Assembly: GCA_963843315.1 (NCBI GenBank)
Contig: CAWJJU010000002.1
Location: 496,001 to 560,000 of the forward strand
Length of the DNA stretch: 64,000 nucleotides
Direction: 5' to 3'
DNA from: JAWVFM01 sp963843315
GTDB lineage: Bacteria; Actinomycetota; Thermoleophilia; Solirubrobacterales; 70-9
Both the position numbers and the translations under genes were made by a program. Shown one piece after another: positions 36,073-45,772 of the stretch (position 1 is the first letter of the stretch; each line of letters starts with the position of its first letter). The notes beneath the pieces were generated by a model. That model did no database searches, was not told the origin of the DNA, and worked only from the letters and a program-made list of their open reading frames with translations.

Positions 36073-36737
36073 GCGCGCTGCGAGCGATGCTGGCCAAGGA
36101 CCTGCGGGTCGAGCTGCGAACGCTCGAGTCCGTGCCGGCGATGACGCTGTTCGCCGTCACCACCTTCATCGTCTTCCGCTACGGCCTGGACCGCCAGAGC
36201 CTGGCGGGCAGCCTCGCGGCCGGCGTGCTGCTGGCGACGGTGCTGTTCGCGGCCATCCTCGCGATCAACCGCCTGTTCCTGGCCGAGCGCGACGAGGGCG
36301 GTTTCGACGCCTTCCGCCTCTCGCCGTCGGACCCGACGTCGCTGCTGGGCGCCAAGGCGGCGGCGATCGTGATCTACCTCGGCGCCCTTCAGCTCATCGC
36401 CGTGCCGATCTTCGCCGCGTTCTTCCTCGACGGCGTGGCGGGCCTGGCGCCGCTTGCGGGCATCCTGGCCCTGGTCGACGTCGGCATCGCGGTCACCGGG
36501 ACGCTCATCTCCTGCATGGCCGCCAACTCGCGGGCCCGCGACGTCCTGGTGCCCCTGCTGCTGCTCCCGCTGCTCGTTCCGCTGGTGGTCGCGGCGGCCA
36601 AGGCGTCGGCCCTGGCGCTGGCTGCGGGAGGCCCTTCATACGACGGCTTCGGCAAGTGGCTGGCCGTGCTCGCTCTCTACGATATGACGTTCGCGGCGAT
36701 CGCCTACGGGGTCTTCGAATTCGTCATCGAGGATTGA
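36069..36737 (+). CDS. ccmB: heme exporter membrane protein CcmB
   Basis: A 222-residue protein with six membrane helices, the permease partner of CcmA. The N-terminal LAKDLRVELRTLESVPAM and the FLAERDEGGFDAFRLSP segment are typical of CcmB. ATG overlaps the ccmA stop (ATGA). The gene ends 24 bases before ccmC. Confidence 0.9.
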   Translation: MSALRAMLAKDLRVELRTLESVPAMTLFAVTTFIVFRYGLDRQSLAGSLAAGVLLATVLFAAILAINRLFLAERDEGGFDAFRLSPSDPTSLLGAKAAAIVIYLGALQLIAVPIFAAFFLDGVAGLAPLAGILALVDVGIAVTGTLISCMAANSRARDVLVPLLLLPLLVPLVVAAAKASALALAAGGPSYDGFGKWLAVLALYDMTFAAIAYGVFEFVIED

Positions 36738-36761
36738 TCTCCGCGCCCAAGTGACGGTCCG

Positions 36762-37508
36762 ATGAAGGCACCCAGCCTGCGCACCATTTCGATCCTCACC
36801 GTCGCCGCGATCGCGGTGGGGTACTCGCTCGCCTTCTTCTACGCCCCTAACGACGCCGACCAGGGCTTCCTGCAGAAGATCTTCTACCTGCACGTGCCGC
36901 TGGCGATCTGCGCGCTCGCCGGCTTCATGATCGGCGCCTACCACGCGGTCCAGCACCTGCGCACCGGCGACGCCAAGCACGACGCCCGCTCCTACGTGTC
37001 GATCCACGTCTCGGTGATCTTCGGCGTGGCCGTGCTGATCACCGGCTCCATCTGGGCCCGGGCCTCGTGGGGCAAGTGGTGGGTGTGGCAGGAGCCGACG
37101 CTCGTCAGCTTCCTCATCGTCTTTCTCCTCTACTGCACCTACTACCCGCTGCGCTACGCCATCGCCGACCGCGAGCGCCAGGGCCGCTACGCCTCCGTGT
37201 TCGCGATCACCGCCGGCGCCTTCGTGCCGCTGAACTTCCTCGCGGTGCGGCTCGCGCAGCCGCTGGTCCATCCCCGGGTGTTCGCCTCGGCCGAGGGCGG
37301 CCTGCCGCCGAAGATGAAGGTCACCTTCTACGTGTGCCTCCTCGCCGCGGCGCTGCTGTGGACCACGCTGGTGCGCTTCGAGCTCCAGGCCAAGGCGACC
37401 CGCGGCAAGGTCTCGCGGCTTCGCCGCGCGCTGGAGGGCGACCTGGGCGCGCCCGTGCCCGGCTCGCGGATCGCCCCGCCCGTGCCCGCCGACGCGGCCT
37501 CTCGCTGA
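36762..37508 (+). CDS. ccmC: heme exporter/cytochrome c biogenesis protein CcmC
   Basis: A 248-residue membrane protein of the heme-handling family. Six helices are visible, and the tryptophan-rich signature reads WGKWWVWQEPTL, equivalent to the WGxWWxWD motif that holds heme; the aspartate position is changed to glutamine-glutamate. Heme-ligand histidines are likely in LHVPLAI and SIHVSVIF. A 30-residue charged C-terminus follows the last helix. It overlaps the next gene by one base (TGATG). Confidence 0.9.
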   Translation: MKAPSLRTISILTVAAIAVGYSLAFFYAPNDADQGFLQKIFYLHVPLAICALAGFMIGAYHAVQHLRTGDAKHDARSYVSIHVSVIFGVAVLITGSIWARASWGKWWVWQEPTLVSFLIVFLLYCTYYPLRYAIADRERQGRYASVFAITAGAFVPLNFLAVRLAQPLVHPRVFASAEGGLPPKMKVTFYVCLLAAALLWTTLVRFELQAKATRGKVSRLRRALEGDLGAPVPGSRIAPPVPADAASR

Positions 37509-37789
37509 TGCCCGCGCTGCCTCTCGACGAGGCCGGCAAGTACGTCGCCGGCGCCTACATCGTCTTCCTCGTGCTGCTGCTGGTCTACGTCTCGATCATG
37601 GCGGCGCGCCTTGCGAGAGTCGACCGCGAGCTGGGCGAGCTGGCCGACCTGGCGGAACGACAAAGGACGAAGGATGTTCTCCGGAATGAGCCCGAGGCCG
37701 CCGGAACCGGACGCGAAGCGGAGGATTCCGGCGAAGTCGGCGACACCGGACGCGAAGCGGAGGATGTCGCCGGAGGTGTGTCCGTATGA
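37508..37789 (+). CDS. CcmD-like small membrane protein with repeat-encoded tail
   Basis: A 93-residue protein: one helix at about 13-35 (YVAGAYIVFLVLLLVYVSIM) followed by a coiled-coil-like segment, which matches CcmD, the small partner of CcmABC. The last 43 residues are not CcmD-like; they are encoded by a repeat element with two hairpins (37700-37772) and contain GTGREAEDSGEVGDTGREAED. The insert keeps the frame, and its stop overlaps the hemA start by four bases. The tail probably adds a disordered acidic stretch without function in maturation. Confidence 0.75.
   Translation: MPALPLDEAGKYVAGAYIVFLVLLLVYVSIMAARLARVDRELGELADLAERQRTKDVLRNEPEAAGTGREAEDSGEVGDTGREAEDVAGGVSV
37660..37772. repeat. 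hairpin repeat element within the ccmD-like gene
   Basis: A 21-base exact direct repeat (37706-37726 and 37745-37765, pitch 39 bases) forms the loops and parts of the stems of two hairpins. Hairpin one has stem GCCGGAA/TTCCGGC (37700-37706, 37726-37732) and hairpin two CGGCGACA/TGTCGCCG (37738-37745, 37765-37772). The 19-base loop CCGGACGCGAAGCGGAGGA is identical. A third, degenerate copy lies at about 37660-37685. Confidence 0.88.
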
Positions 37790-39129
37790 CCCGCTTGCTC
37801 GCCCTCGGCGTCTCCCACAAGACCGCGCCCCTCGAGCTCCGCGAGCGCCTGGCGCTCACGGAGGGTCGCGCGGCCGGCGTGGTTCGCGAGCTGGCCGACT
37901 CGCCGGCGATCCGCGAGGCGGCGGCGATCTCCACCTGCAACCGCACCGAGCTGTACGCCTACGTCCTCGATCCGGTCGAGGCGGAGTCGCTGGCCCTGGG
38001 CGTCCTGGCCCGCGAGGCCGGGATCGGCCCCACCGAGCTGGTCCCGCACCTCTACACCCTCCACTCGGCCGAGGCCACCACGCACCTCTTCAACGTCACG
38101 GCCGGGCTCGACTCGATGATCGTCGGCGAGGCGGAGATCCAGGGCCAGGTCAAGCGCGCCTACGAGCTCGCCCTGGTGGAGGGGACGACGGGGGCGATCC
38201 TCAACCGCCTCTTCCGCGGCGCCCTGGCCGCGGGAAAGCGCGCCCGCGCCGAAACGGGGATCTCCGAGGGCGCGATGTCCGTTCCGTCGATGGCCGTTGA
38301 GATGGCCCAGCGGACCCTCGGCGACCTGGTCAAGCGCCGGGTGCTCGTGGTGGGCGCCGGCGAGACCGCCGAGCTCACCGCCCGCTCGCTCGCGGCCCGC
38401 GGGGTCGAGGCCGTGTTCATCGCGAACCGCCGCTACGACCGCGCGATCGGCCTGGCCGACCGCTTCGGGGGCGCGGCGGTTCGCTTCGAGGATCTTCCCG
38501 AGGAGCTCGCGGCCGCCGACATCGTCGTCGCCTCCACGAGCTCGCCGCACCACGTGATCGAGCCCGACGCCCTGGCCGACGTCATGGCCGGCCGCGATGG
38601 CTCGCCCCTCCTGCTGATCGACCTCGCCGTGCCCCGCGACATCCACCCCGGCTGCCGCGACCTCGACGGCACCCGCCTCTACGACATGGACGACCTCCAG
38701 CAGCTTGTCGAGCGAAACGCGTCCGGCCGCCAGGCCGAGGCGCGGCGCGCCGAGCAGATCGTGCGCTCCGAGGCGAACCGCTTCGAGGCCTGGCTGGCGA
38801 CTCACGACGTGGCGCCCACCATCGCCGCCATGCGAAAGCGCGCGGATGCGATCGTGGAGGGCGTGCTGGCTGAGAACGAATCGCGCTGGGAGGGCATGAC
38901 GCCCGCCGACCGCGAGCGCGTGGTCAAGCTCGCCAACGCGATCGCCAGCCGCATGCTCCACGAGCCGACCGCCCGCCTCAAGCGGGCCGCGGGCGAGGAG
39001 GGCGACACCCACATCCAGGTCGACGTCCTGCGCCAGCTCTTCGCCCTCGACAAGAGCACCGAGGCCTCGCGCGAGTCCGACGCCGAGGTGCGCGAGCTTC
39101 GCCCGGCCCGCGCCGACTCCAACCAGTGA
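37786..39129 (+). CDS. hemA: glutamyl-tRNA reductase
   Basis: A 447-residue enzyme that reduces glutamyl-tRNA to glutamate-1-semialdehyde, the first step of C5 heme synthesis. The catalytic cysteine is C51 in ISTCNRTELY, followed by GLDSMIVGEAEIQGQVK, the NADPH-binding VLVVGAGETAELTARSLA and the C-terminal dimerisation helices with EANRFEAWL. Typical length. ATG overlaps the stop of the ccmD-like gene. HemA is usually a control point of the pathway, and the hairpin repeats just upstream could influence its translation. Confidence 0.97.
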   Translation: MTRLLALGVSHKTAPLELRERLALTEGRAAGVVRELADSPAIREAAAISTCNRTELYAYVLDPVEAESLALGVLAREAGIGPTELVPHLYTLHSAEATTHLFNVTAGLDSMIVGEAEIQGQVKRAYELALVEGTTGAILNRLFRGALAAGKRARAETGISEGAMSVPSMAVEMAQRTLGDLVKRRVLVVGAGETAELTARSLAARGVEAVFIANRRYDRAIGLADRFGGAAVRFEDLPEELAAADIVVASTSSPHHVIEPDALADVMAGRDGSPLLLIDLAVPRDIHPGCRDLDGTRLYDMDDLQQLVERNASGRQAEARRAEQIVRSEANRFEAWLATHDVAPTIAAMRKRADAIVEGVLAENESRWEGMTPADRERVVKLANAIASRMLHEPTARLKRAAGEEGDTHIQVDVLRQLFALDKSTEASRESDAEVRELRPARADSNQ

Positions 39130-40001
39130 GGCTTGCAAGCAGGGGGAGCGCGCTCGCGCTCGCGCAGGCCGAGCTCGTCGCCGACGCCCTCGGCGGGGCG
39201 GAGGTTGTGGTGGTCAGGTCGCGCGACGCGGACCTCGGCGACAAGTCCAGGTTCGTGAGCGCCGTGGAGGAGGCGCTGCTGGCCGGCGAGGCCGACATCG
39301 GCGTCCACTCCGCCAAGGACCTTCCGTCGGTGCTTGCCGAGGGCCTGACCATCGGCGGCGTCCCCGCCCGCGAGGACCCGCGCGACGCGTTCGTCGGCGC
39401 GGGCGCCGGCACCCTGGACGACGTGCCCGAGGCCGCGCGCGTCGGCACCGCGAGCCTGCGGCGCCGCTCGCAGCTGCTCGCCCTGCGGCCCGACCTCGAG
39501 GTCGCGGACCTGCACGGCAACGTCGACACGCGAGTGGGGCGGGTGGCGGCGGGCGACTACGCCGGCGCGGTCCTGGCGGTCGCCGGCCTTCGCCGGCTCG
39601 GCCGCGAGGGCGAGATCTCGTTTCCGTTCGGCCTCGACGCCCTGGTGCCGGCGCCGGGGCAGGGGTCGCTGGCGCTCGAGGTCCGCACCGACGACGATGA
39701 GGCACGAGCGGCCGTCGCCGAGCTGACCGACGTCGCGGCCCTGGCGGAGCTGACGGCGGAACGCGCCGCGGTCGCGGCGCTTGGCGCCGACTGCTTCACG
39801 CCCGTCGGCGTCAACGCGCGACTCGACGGCTCCGAGCTGGAGTGCAGCGGCTACGCCGGACTGCGCGACGGCTCGGAGTGGGTGCGCGACACCGTGCGCG
39901 GCGAGGCGGCCGGCGCCGCGGCCCTCGGCGCGATGCTCGCTCAGCGAATGCTCGCCGCCGGCGCGGGCGACGTGCTGGAGCGGGCCGGGGCGCAGGCGTG
40001 A
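39126..40001 (+). CDS. hemC: porphobilinogen deaminase (hydroxymethylbilane synthase)
   Basis: A 291-residue enzyme that joins four porphobilinogens. LASRGSALALAQAELVADA, HSAKDLPSVL, GTASLRRRSQLLALRPDL and the dipyrromethane-cofactor cysteine C223 in LGADCFTPVG are present. The cofactor motif is usually GGGC; here it is GADC. Starts with GTG overlapping the hemA stop by four bases (GTGA). Confidence 0.96.
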   Translation: MRLASRGSALALAQAELVADALGGAEVVVVRSRDADLGDKSRFVSAVEEALLAGEADIGVHSAKDLPSVLAEGLTIGGVPAREDPRDAFVGAGAGTLDDVPEAARVGTASLRRRSQLLALRPDLEVADLHGNVDTRVGRVAAGDYAGAVLAVAGLRRLGREGEISFPFGLDALVPAPGQGSLALEVRTDDDEARAAVAELTDVAALAELTAERAAVAALGADCFTPVGVNARLDGSELECSGYAGLRDGSEWVRDTVRGEAAGAAALGAMLAQRMLAAGAGDVLERAGAQA

Positions 40002-41528
40002 GCGCGCGTGGGGGGGTCGTGTATCTCGTGGGCGCCGGGCCCGGCGACCCGGGCCTGATGACCGCCCGCGCGCTGGAGCTCGTCGCGACCGCCGACGTGA
40101 TCGCCCACGACCGGCTCATCCCGCCGCAGGCTCTCGACGGCGCTCGGCCCGACGCGGAGATCGTCGACGTCGGCAAGCCCCCCGGCCACGACGACGGCAG
40201 GCTCGACGCCACGGCGGCGCAGCGCGCCATCGAGGAGCTCATCCTCGAGCGAGCGCGCGCCGGGCGCAGCGTGGTGCGGCTCAAGGGCGGCGACCCGTTC
40301 GTCTTCGGGCGCGGGGGCGAGGAGGCCGAGGCGCTCGCGGCGGCGGGCGTGGACTTCGAGGTCGTGCCGGGCGTGACCGCCGGTGTGGCCGTTCCGGCCT
40401 ATGCCGGCATCCCGGTCACCCACCGCGATGACTCCTCCGCCGTCGCCTTCGTCACCGGCCATGAGGACCCGTCGAAGCCCGACTCCGCCCTCGACTGGGG
40501 GGCCCTGGCCCGCTTCCCCGGGACGCTCGTGATCTACATGGGCGTGAAGGGCCTGCCGGCCATCGCCGAGAGCCTCATCGCCGCCGGCCGCGACCCCGCC
40601 GAGCCGGCGGCGGTGATCCAGGATGGGACGATGCCCGGCCAGCGCGAGGTTCGCGCACCCCTCGCCGGAATCGCCGCCGCCGCGGACGAGGCCGGGGTCC
40701 GCGCGCCGGCGATCGTCGCCGTCGGGCAGGTCACCGCGCGCGAGGGCATCTCGTGGCTGGCCCGGCGGCCGCTGCACGGCCGCAGCGTGGTCGTGACTCG
40801 CGCCCGCGCGCAGGCCAGCGGGCTCGCCCGCCGCCTCGCCGACCTCGGCGCGCGGGTGGTCGAGCTTCCGGCGATCCGCATCGAGCCCCGCCTCGACTCT
40901 CGCGAGGTGGCGGAGGCGGTCGCCTCCATCCACACCTACGCGCTCGTCTGCGTCACCAGCCCCAACGGCGCGGACCTGCTCTTCGAGGCGCTCGGAGCCG
41001 CGGGCATGGACGCTCGCGCGCTGGCGGGCGCGACGCTCGCCGCCATCGGGCCCGGCACGGCGGCGGCGCTGCGAGGCGCACGGCGTGCGCCCCGACGTCG
41101 TGCCCGAGCGCTTCGTCGCCGAGGCGCTGGTGGAGGCCCTGGCCGAGGTTCCGGTGCAGGGCAGGCCCGTGCTGGTCGCGCGCGCCGCAGAGGCCCGCGA
41201 CGTCCTGCCGGACGCGCTGCGCGAGCGTGGCGCGCAGGTCGACGTCGTCGCCCTCTACGAGACCCTCGCCGAGGCTCCAGGTGATGAGGCGCTGGAGGCG
41301 GCGGCGAGCGCCGACTACGTGACCTTCACCTCCTCGTCCACCGTGCGGAACCTCATGGACGCCGCCGGGGACAGGCTGCCGGGATCGGCGCGCGTCGTCT
41401 CGATCGGCCCGGTCACCAGCCAGAGCGCGCGCGATGCCGGCCTGGAGGTCGCGGTGGAGGCCGAGCGCCACGACGTCGACGGCCTGATCGAGGCGCTGCT
41501 GGCCGACGCCGCGAAGCCGGCGGGATGA
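39998..41528 (+). CDS. uroporphyrinogen-III C-methyltransferase/uroporphyrinogen-III synthase fusion (frame broken near 41071)
   Basis: A fused CobA-HemD protein of about 510 residues. The N-terminal 240 residues are the SUMT methyltransferase that begins the siroheme and cobalamin branch (VYLVGAGPGDPGLMTARALE, VVRLKGGDPFVFGRGGEE, GVTAG). The rest is HemD, which closes and flips ring D (VTRARAQASGLARRL, CVTSPNGADLL, VTFTSSSTVRNLMDA). In the HemD part, the frame changes at 41071-41075 (two bases missing or one added), with LREAHGVRPDVVPE expected across it. The fusion is common in actinobacteria and is probably intact in the organism. It overlaps hemC by four bases. Confidence 0.92.
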
Positions 41529-42331
41529 CCCTCCCGGTCGGCCTGCTCACCGACTACGGGTACGCCGACGAGTTCGCGGGCGTCTGCCGCGGCGTGATCG
41601 CCCGCATCGCCCCCGACGCGACCATCATCGACATCACCCATGGGATCCCCCGCCAGGACGTCGGCGCCGGCGCCCGGGCTCTCGCGGCCGCGGTCCCCTT
41701 CGGGCCGGTGGGCGTGAGCGTCGCCGTCGTCGATCCCGGGCGTCGGCACGGACCGCCGTGCCATCGCGGCTCGCGCCGCCGACGGGCGCCTGTTCACCGG
41801 TCCCGACAACGGGCTGCTCTGGCCCGCGCTCGAGGCATGCGGCGGCGTCGCCGAGCTGGCCGACGTCTCGAGCTCGCCCTTTCGCCTGGAGCCCGTCCAC
41901 GCGACCTTCCACGGGCGCGACATCTTCGCTCCCGTCGGTGCCCACCTGGCCCTGGGCGCCCCGCTCGCCGAGGCGGGAGAGCCCCTGGACCCGCGACCAT
42001 CGTGCGGCTCGAGTCCCCGCCGGCGCGGGTCGGAGAGGGCTTTGCCGCGGCCACGGTCGCCGGCGCGGACGCGTTCGGCAACCTCGCCCTGCACCTGAGC
42101 GCCGAGGAGGCGGCCCCCGCCGCCATCCGGCCCGGCGGGGCGGTCGAGGTCGAGGCCGCGGGAACCACGGCGAGCGCCGTCTACGGCCGTGCGTTCGCCG
42201 ACGTCGCCCCGGGCGAGCTCCTGCTCTACCCGGACTCCTCCGCGGCGCTCGCGCTCGCCGTCAACCTCGGCAGCGCGGCGGCGCTCCTCGGCGTCGGCCC
42301 CGGCGACGAGGTGGTGTTGCGGCCGCGATGA
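41525..42331 (+). CDS. SAM hydroxide adenosyltransferase (DUF62 family; two frame breaks)
   Basis: A 268-residue member of the DUF62 family (SAM hydrolase), which splits S-adenosylmethionine with a water-derived nucleophile. LLTDYGYADEFAGVCRGVI, IDITHGIPRQDV and the second-half DVAPGELLLYPDS are diagnostic. One extra G in the run at 41738-41740 and one missing base at about 41991-41995 cancel out, so the frame before and after is the same; between them VGTDRRAIAARAADGRLFTG reads in the displaced frame. Its place after cobA/hemD, a SAM consumer, may not be coincidental. Confidence 0.87.
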   Translation: MTLPVGLLTDYGYADEFAGVCRGVIARIAPDATIIDITHGIPRQDVGAGARALAAAVPFGPVGVSVAVVDPGRRHGPPCHRGSRRRRAPVHRSRQRAALARARGMRRRRRAGRRLELALSPGARPRDLPRARHLRSRRCPPGPGRPARRGGRAPGPATIVRLESPPARVGEGFAAATVAGADAFGNLALHLSAEEAAPAAIRPGGAVEVEAAGTTASAVYGRAFADVAPGELLLYPDSSAALALAVNLGSAAALLGVGPGDEVVLRPR

Positions 42332-43024
42332 GCGGTTTCGGGGCACCGCGCCGCCACCTGCGCGTGGCGGGCTCCACCAACGACGTCGGCCGCGAGCTGG
42401 CGCTGTGCCGGCGCGCCGTCGGGCACCCTGGTCACCGCGGCCGAGCAGACGGCGGGTCGCGGCCGGCGCGGGCGGGTGTGGAGCGCGCCGCCGGGAACGG
42501 CCCTGCTGGCGTCGGCCGTGCTGCGCCCGCTCGAGGCGCGCCACCGGCTGCTGCCGCTCGCGGTCCCGGTGGCCGCGTGCGAGGCGATCGAGTCGCTCGC
42601 CCCGGTGACGTGCGCGGTCAAGTGGCCCAACGACCTGTGGATCGGCGAGCGCAAGGCCGGCGGCGTCCTGATCGAGGCCCGCCCGCCGGAGTGGGCCGTG
42701 ATCGGCGTCGGGATCAACGTCGCCGTGGGGCCCGACGACTTCCCGGCCGACGTGCGCTGGCCGGCGACGTCGGTGGGCCACGGCGTTTCCGTCGAGGCCA
42801 TGCTCGGCGCCCTGTGCGAGTCGCTGTCGCGCTGGACCGAGGCCGAGCCGGCGGCGGTGCTCGACTCGTTTCGAGGGCGCGACGCCCTCGCGGGCCGCGA
42901 CGTCTCCTGGGACGCGGGCTCGGGACGAGCGGCGGGCGTCGACGACGACGGCAACCTCGTGGTCGGGCTCGAGGGGGGCCGCACCGAGTCGCTCGGCGCG
43001 GGCGAGGTCACGCTGCGGCTCTAG
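42328..43024 (+). CDS. birA: biotin-[acetyl-CoA carboxylase] ligase (frame broken near 42405)
   Basis: A short monofunctional biotin protein ligase of about 231 residues without the N-terminal DNA-binding domain. The N-terminal HLRVAGSTNDVGRELA, the biotinyl-AMP loop GRGRRGRVW and VKWPNDLWI are present, followed by the C-terminal small barrel. An extra T at about 42405 shifts the frame between STNDV and the GRGRRGR loop; without it, LAGAPSGTLVTAAEQTAG is restored. Last gene of the heme operon, overlapping its neighbour by four bases. Confidence 0.9.
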
Positions 43025-43029
43025 GGGGC

Positions 43030-45610
43030 TCAGGCGGTGTTCTCGGCCTCGGTCGGCTCGTCCGACCCGGCCTCGCCCGGACTCGTCCGACTGCGCCTCG
43101 ATCTCGAGCTCGGTGTCCTCGGCTCCGAGCTTCTCGCGCTGGCGGCTGCCGTTGCCGTTGGCGCCGGACGCGGCGCCCCCGCTCTCGTCCTTGCCGCGCT
43201 TGCGGCGGCGCTTGCCGCCCGGCTTGGGGAAGTTGCGGAGCAGCTCGCGGGCGACGGCCGAGGGCTTGCGGGCCATGCGCATGCGGGCGCCGCGCAGCAC
43301 CTCCTCGGCCTCCGGCGTGTGAGCCACGGCGGCCGCGAGCAGGGCGACCGCCAGGCGGCGGTCCTGCTGGCGCGCGGCGGTGACGAGGCGGCGGGCGTTG
43401 CGCCCGTGGGCGCGGCCGGAGGAGTTGACGAAGAGGCCCAGCAGTCGCTTGGTCTCGGGCCAGCGCTGCACGGCGTACTGCTCGTGGAGCTCGCGCGTGG
43501 CCTCGGCGAGCCTCCACACCCAGGCCTGGGCCTGGTCGCGGCGGCCGATCCGCCGCTCGGCGAGCGCCTGCAGCAGCACCTTGGCGCCCGAGCGGCGCTC
43601 CTCGCGGGACCAGGTTGCGACCACGTCGACGGCGTCGTCGAAGGCCTCCGGATGTCTCAGCGCGGAGATCTCGGCCAGCGCCTTGAGGCGAAGCTGGTGG
43701 TTGCGATTGCGCTGCACGCAGGTGAGCAGGAAGCGGCGGCGCAGCTCCTTGGCCTCGTCGTGCTGGATCATCGCCTTCGCGCGGCGCCAGTTGGCCGCGT
43801 TCACGCGCGATCCGGCCAGCGCCGCCCAGGCGTGCTGCTCGGAGTAGTTGAGGTTCTCGACCGCGATCCGCCACAGCTCGCGCTCGAGCACCGCGAGACG
43901 GCGCTCGGGGTCGTCGGAGACCGGGACAACCCGGCGCTCGACCCGCACCCTGCGCCCGCGGCCGCGGCGCACGGGGCCCACCACGATGGCGCCGCCGCGG
44001 TAGACGTCGCGGTCGAGCAGGCTGTGCAGGGTCACGATCGTCTCGTCGTGGGTGGTGGCGGGATGGACGAAGTCGATGACGAGCCCGGACTCCTTGCCGG
44101 GGTTGCGGCGGGTCACGCGGCCGACGCGCTGCTGGTAGACGCGCTTGGAGGCCGTGGGCGCCAGGTGCATGCAGAGGGTTGCGCGCGGCGAGTTCCAGCC
44201 CTCGGCCAGGAGCATCGCGTTGCAGAGGACATCGACCTCGCCGCGCTCGAAGGCGGCCAGGATCTCGGCCAGCTCGCGCTTGGGCGTCTCGCCGGACACG
44301 GCCTGCGCGTTGATCCCCTGCTCGCGCAGGGCCGCGGCGACGTTGCCGGCGTGCTTGACGCCGGCGGTGTAGAGGACGCCGGGCATCTTGCGAAAGCGCG
44401 ACTTGTAGAGGTCGGCGATCGCGACGTTGAACGGCCCCTGGTCGAGGAGCTTGGCCAGCTCCTCCTGGTCGAAGTCCTGGTCGACCTCGCCGCGTCGCAG
44501 GGGGACCTTGGCGAGCGTGCGGACCCCCGGGCCGGGAGGAATCCGGATGCAGCGCAGCGGCGAGATGACGCCGCGCCGCGCCGCCTGGGCGAGGTCGAAG
44601 CGCGAGGTCTGCGTTGGGAAGAGGTCGGCGACGTGGCGGGCGATCAGGGCGCCCGTGGCCGTCATGCCGATGAACACCGGCCCCGGCCACTGGCGGATGC
44701 ACGCGCTGGTCTTCTCGCCCAGGGCGGTGTGGGCCTCGTCGCAGATGACGATCGAATAGGCGTCGGAGACGCGGCCCGCGTTCCGCACGAACCACTGATA
44801 GGTCTCGACGGTCACCGGGCCGTACGGATGGTCGGCGCCGTCGAGCAATGGCGGGCAGAGGCGGTCGGAGTAGCCGCGATCGGAGATCTCGCCGATGAAC
44901 TGGTCGACCAGGTTGCGGCGGTGCGTGAGGATGAGGACGCCGCCCGTGCGGGAGGCGTCGATGAAGCCCACCGCGGCGACGGTCTTGCCGGCGCCGGTGG
45001 CGTGCTCGAACCAGAAGCGGTGGTTGGCGCCGGGGTCCTCGGGCGCCTCGGCGATGACGTCCTCGTCCTCGGCCTCGGGCTCCTCCCAGTCCTGGGGCTC
45101 CTCGTCGGGAGCGAGCTCGTCGGGCTCGTCGTCCTCTTCGGAGGCCTCGGGACCGGAGGAGGCCCCGTTGACACTGGGGCGCTCGGAGTGGGCAGCGTGG
45201 CCGTTGTCCTCGGACGCCCCGTTCTTGCGGGCGCCGTTGGCGCGGCCGTTGGAGCCGGGGTCCTCGATTTCGGAGACCAGCGCCGCCAGGGTGCCCGACA
45301 GGGCGTCCACCTGGTGCTCGTTGAGGGTGGCGCCGTCGTTGAGCGAGGGGACCTCGGCGGCCAGCAGGCGCTCGAGGCCGAGCATCAGGGAGTAGTTGCG
45401 GCGCCACTCCATCGACGGGGTCTCGTTGCCCGCCTCGATCTCGGCCAGCGCCGCGTCGACCGCCAGGCGCCGTGCGGTGCCCGGCGCCAGCGCCGAGGAG
45501 TCCTCGTCGCCGAGCAGGAGCGTTTCGCGGGCGAATTTCGCCGCGCGATCGATCTCGTCGCTTGAGAGCCGCGTGGCCTTGCCCGCGGCGCGTCCGGATG
45601 TGTCAGACAT
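43030..45610 (-). CDS. SF2 DEAH-type helicase with acidic insert and helical C-terminus (frame broken near 43077)
   Basis: A superfamily 2 helicase of about 859 residues. A Q-motif-like segment (LNEHQVDALSG) near 130 is followed by an unusual insert of about 80 residues rich in Asp, Glu, Asn and Pro. Walker A is ATGAGKT, motif II CDEAH, motif III GMTATG, and motif VI QQRVGRVTRRNPG. The 300-residue C-terminal part is all-helical and ends in a lysine/arginine tail. It resembles type III restriction/ResIII-like helicases, but no nuclease or methylase partner is here. An extra G at 43076-43078 displaces the last 15 residues; with it removed the frame ends at TGA (43030-43032). Confidence 0.85.
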
Positions 45611-45772
45611 GAGACTCGTTCGGGGCGCTCGCCGCACGCGGGATTGCGGGCGGGGAGCGCGGTAAGCTCGATGGAGCGCCGGCGGCTCGCTGCAAACCCC
45701 TCTGCGAGACGCCGCCCCTCCGCGGCCCGTGAACACTGGGCCACCTAGAAAAGTACCACCCGGATACCTCGT

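Noticed and set aside
41525..42331. Programmed frameshifting in the DUF62 gene
   Set aside because: There is no slippery heptamer with a downstream structure, and the second shift exactly reverses the first, as compensating sequence errors do.
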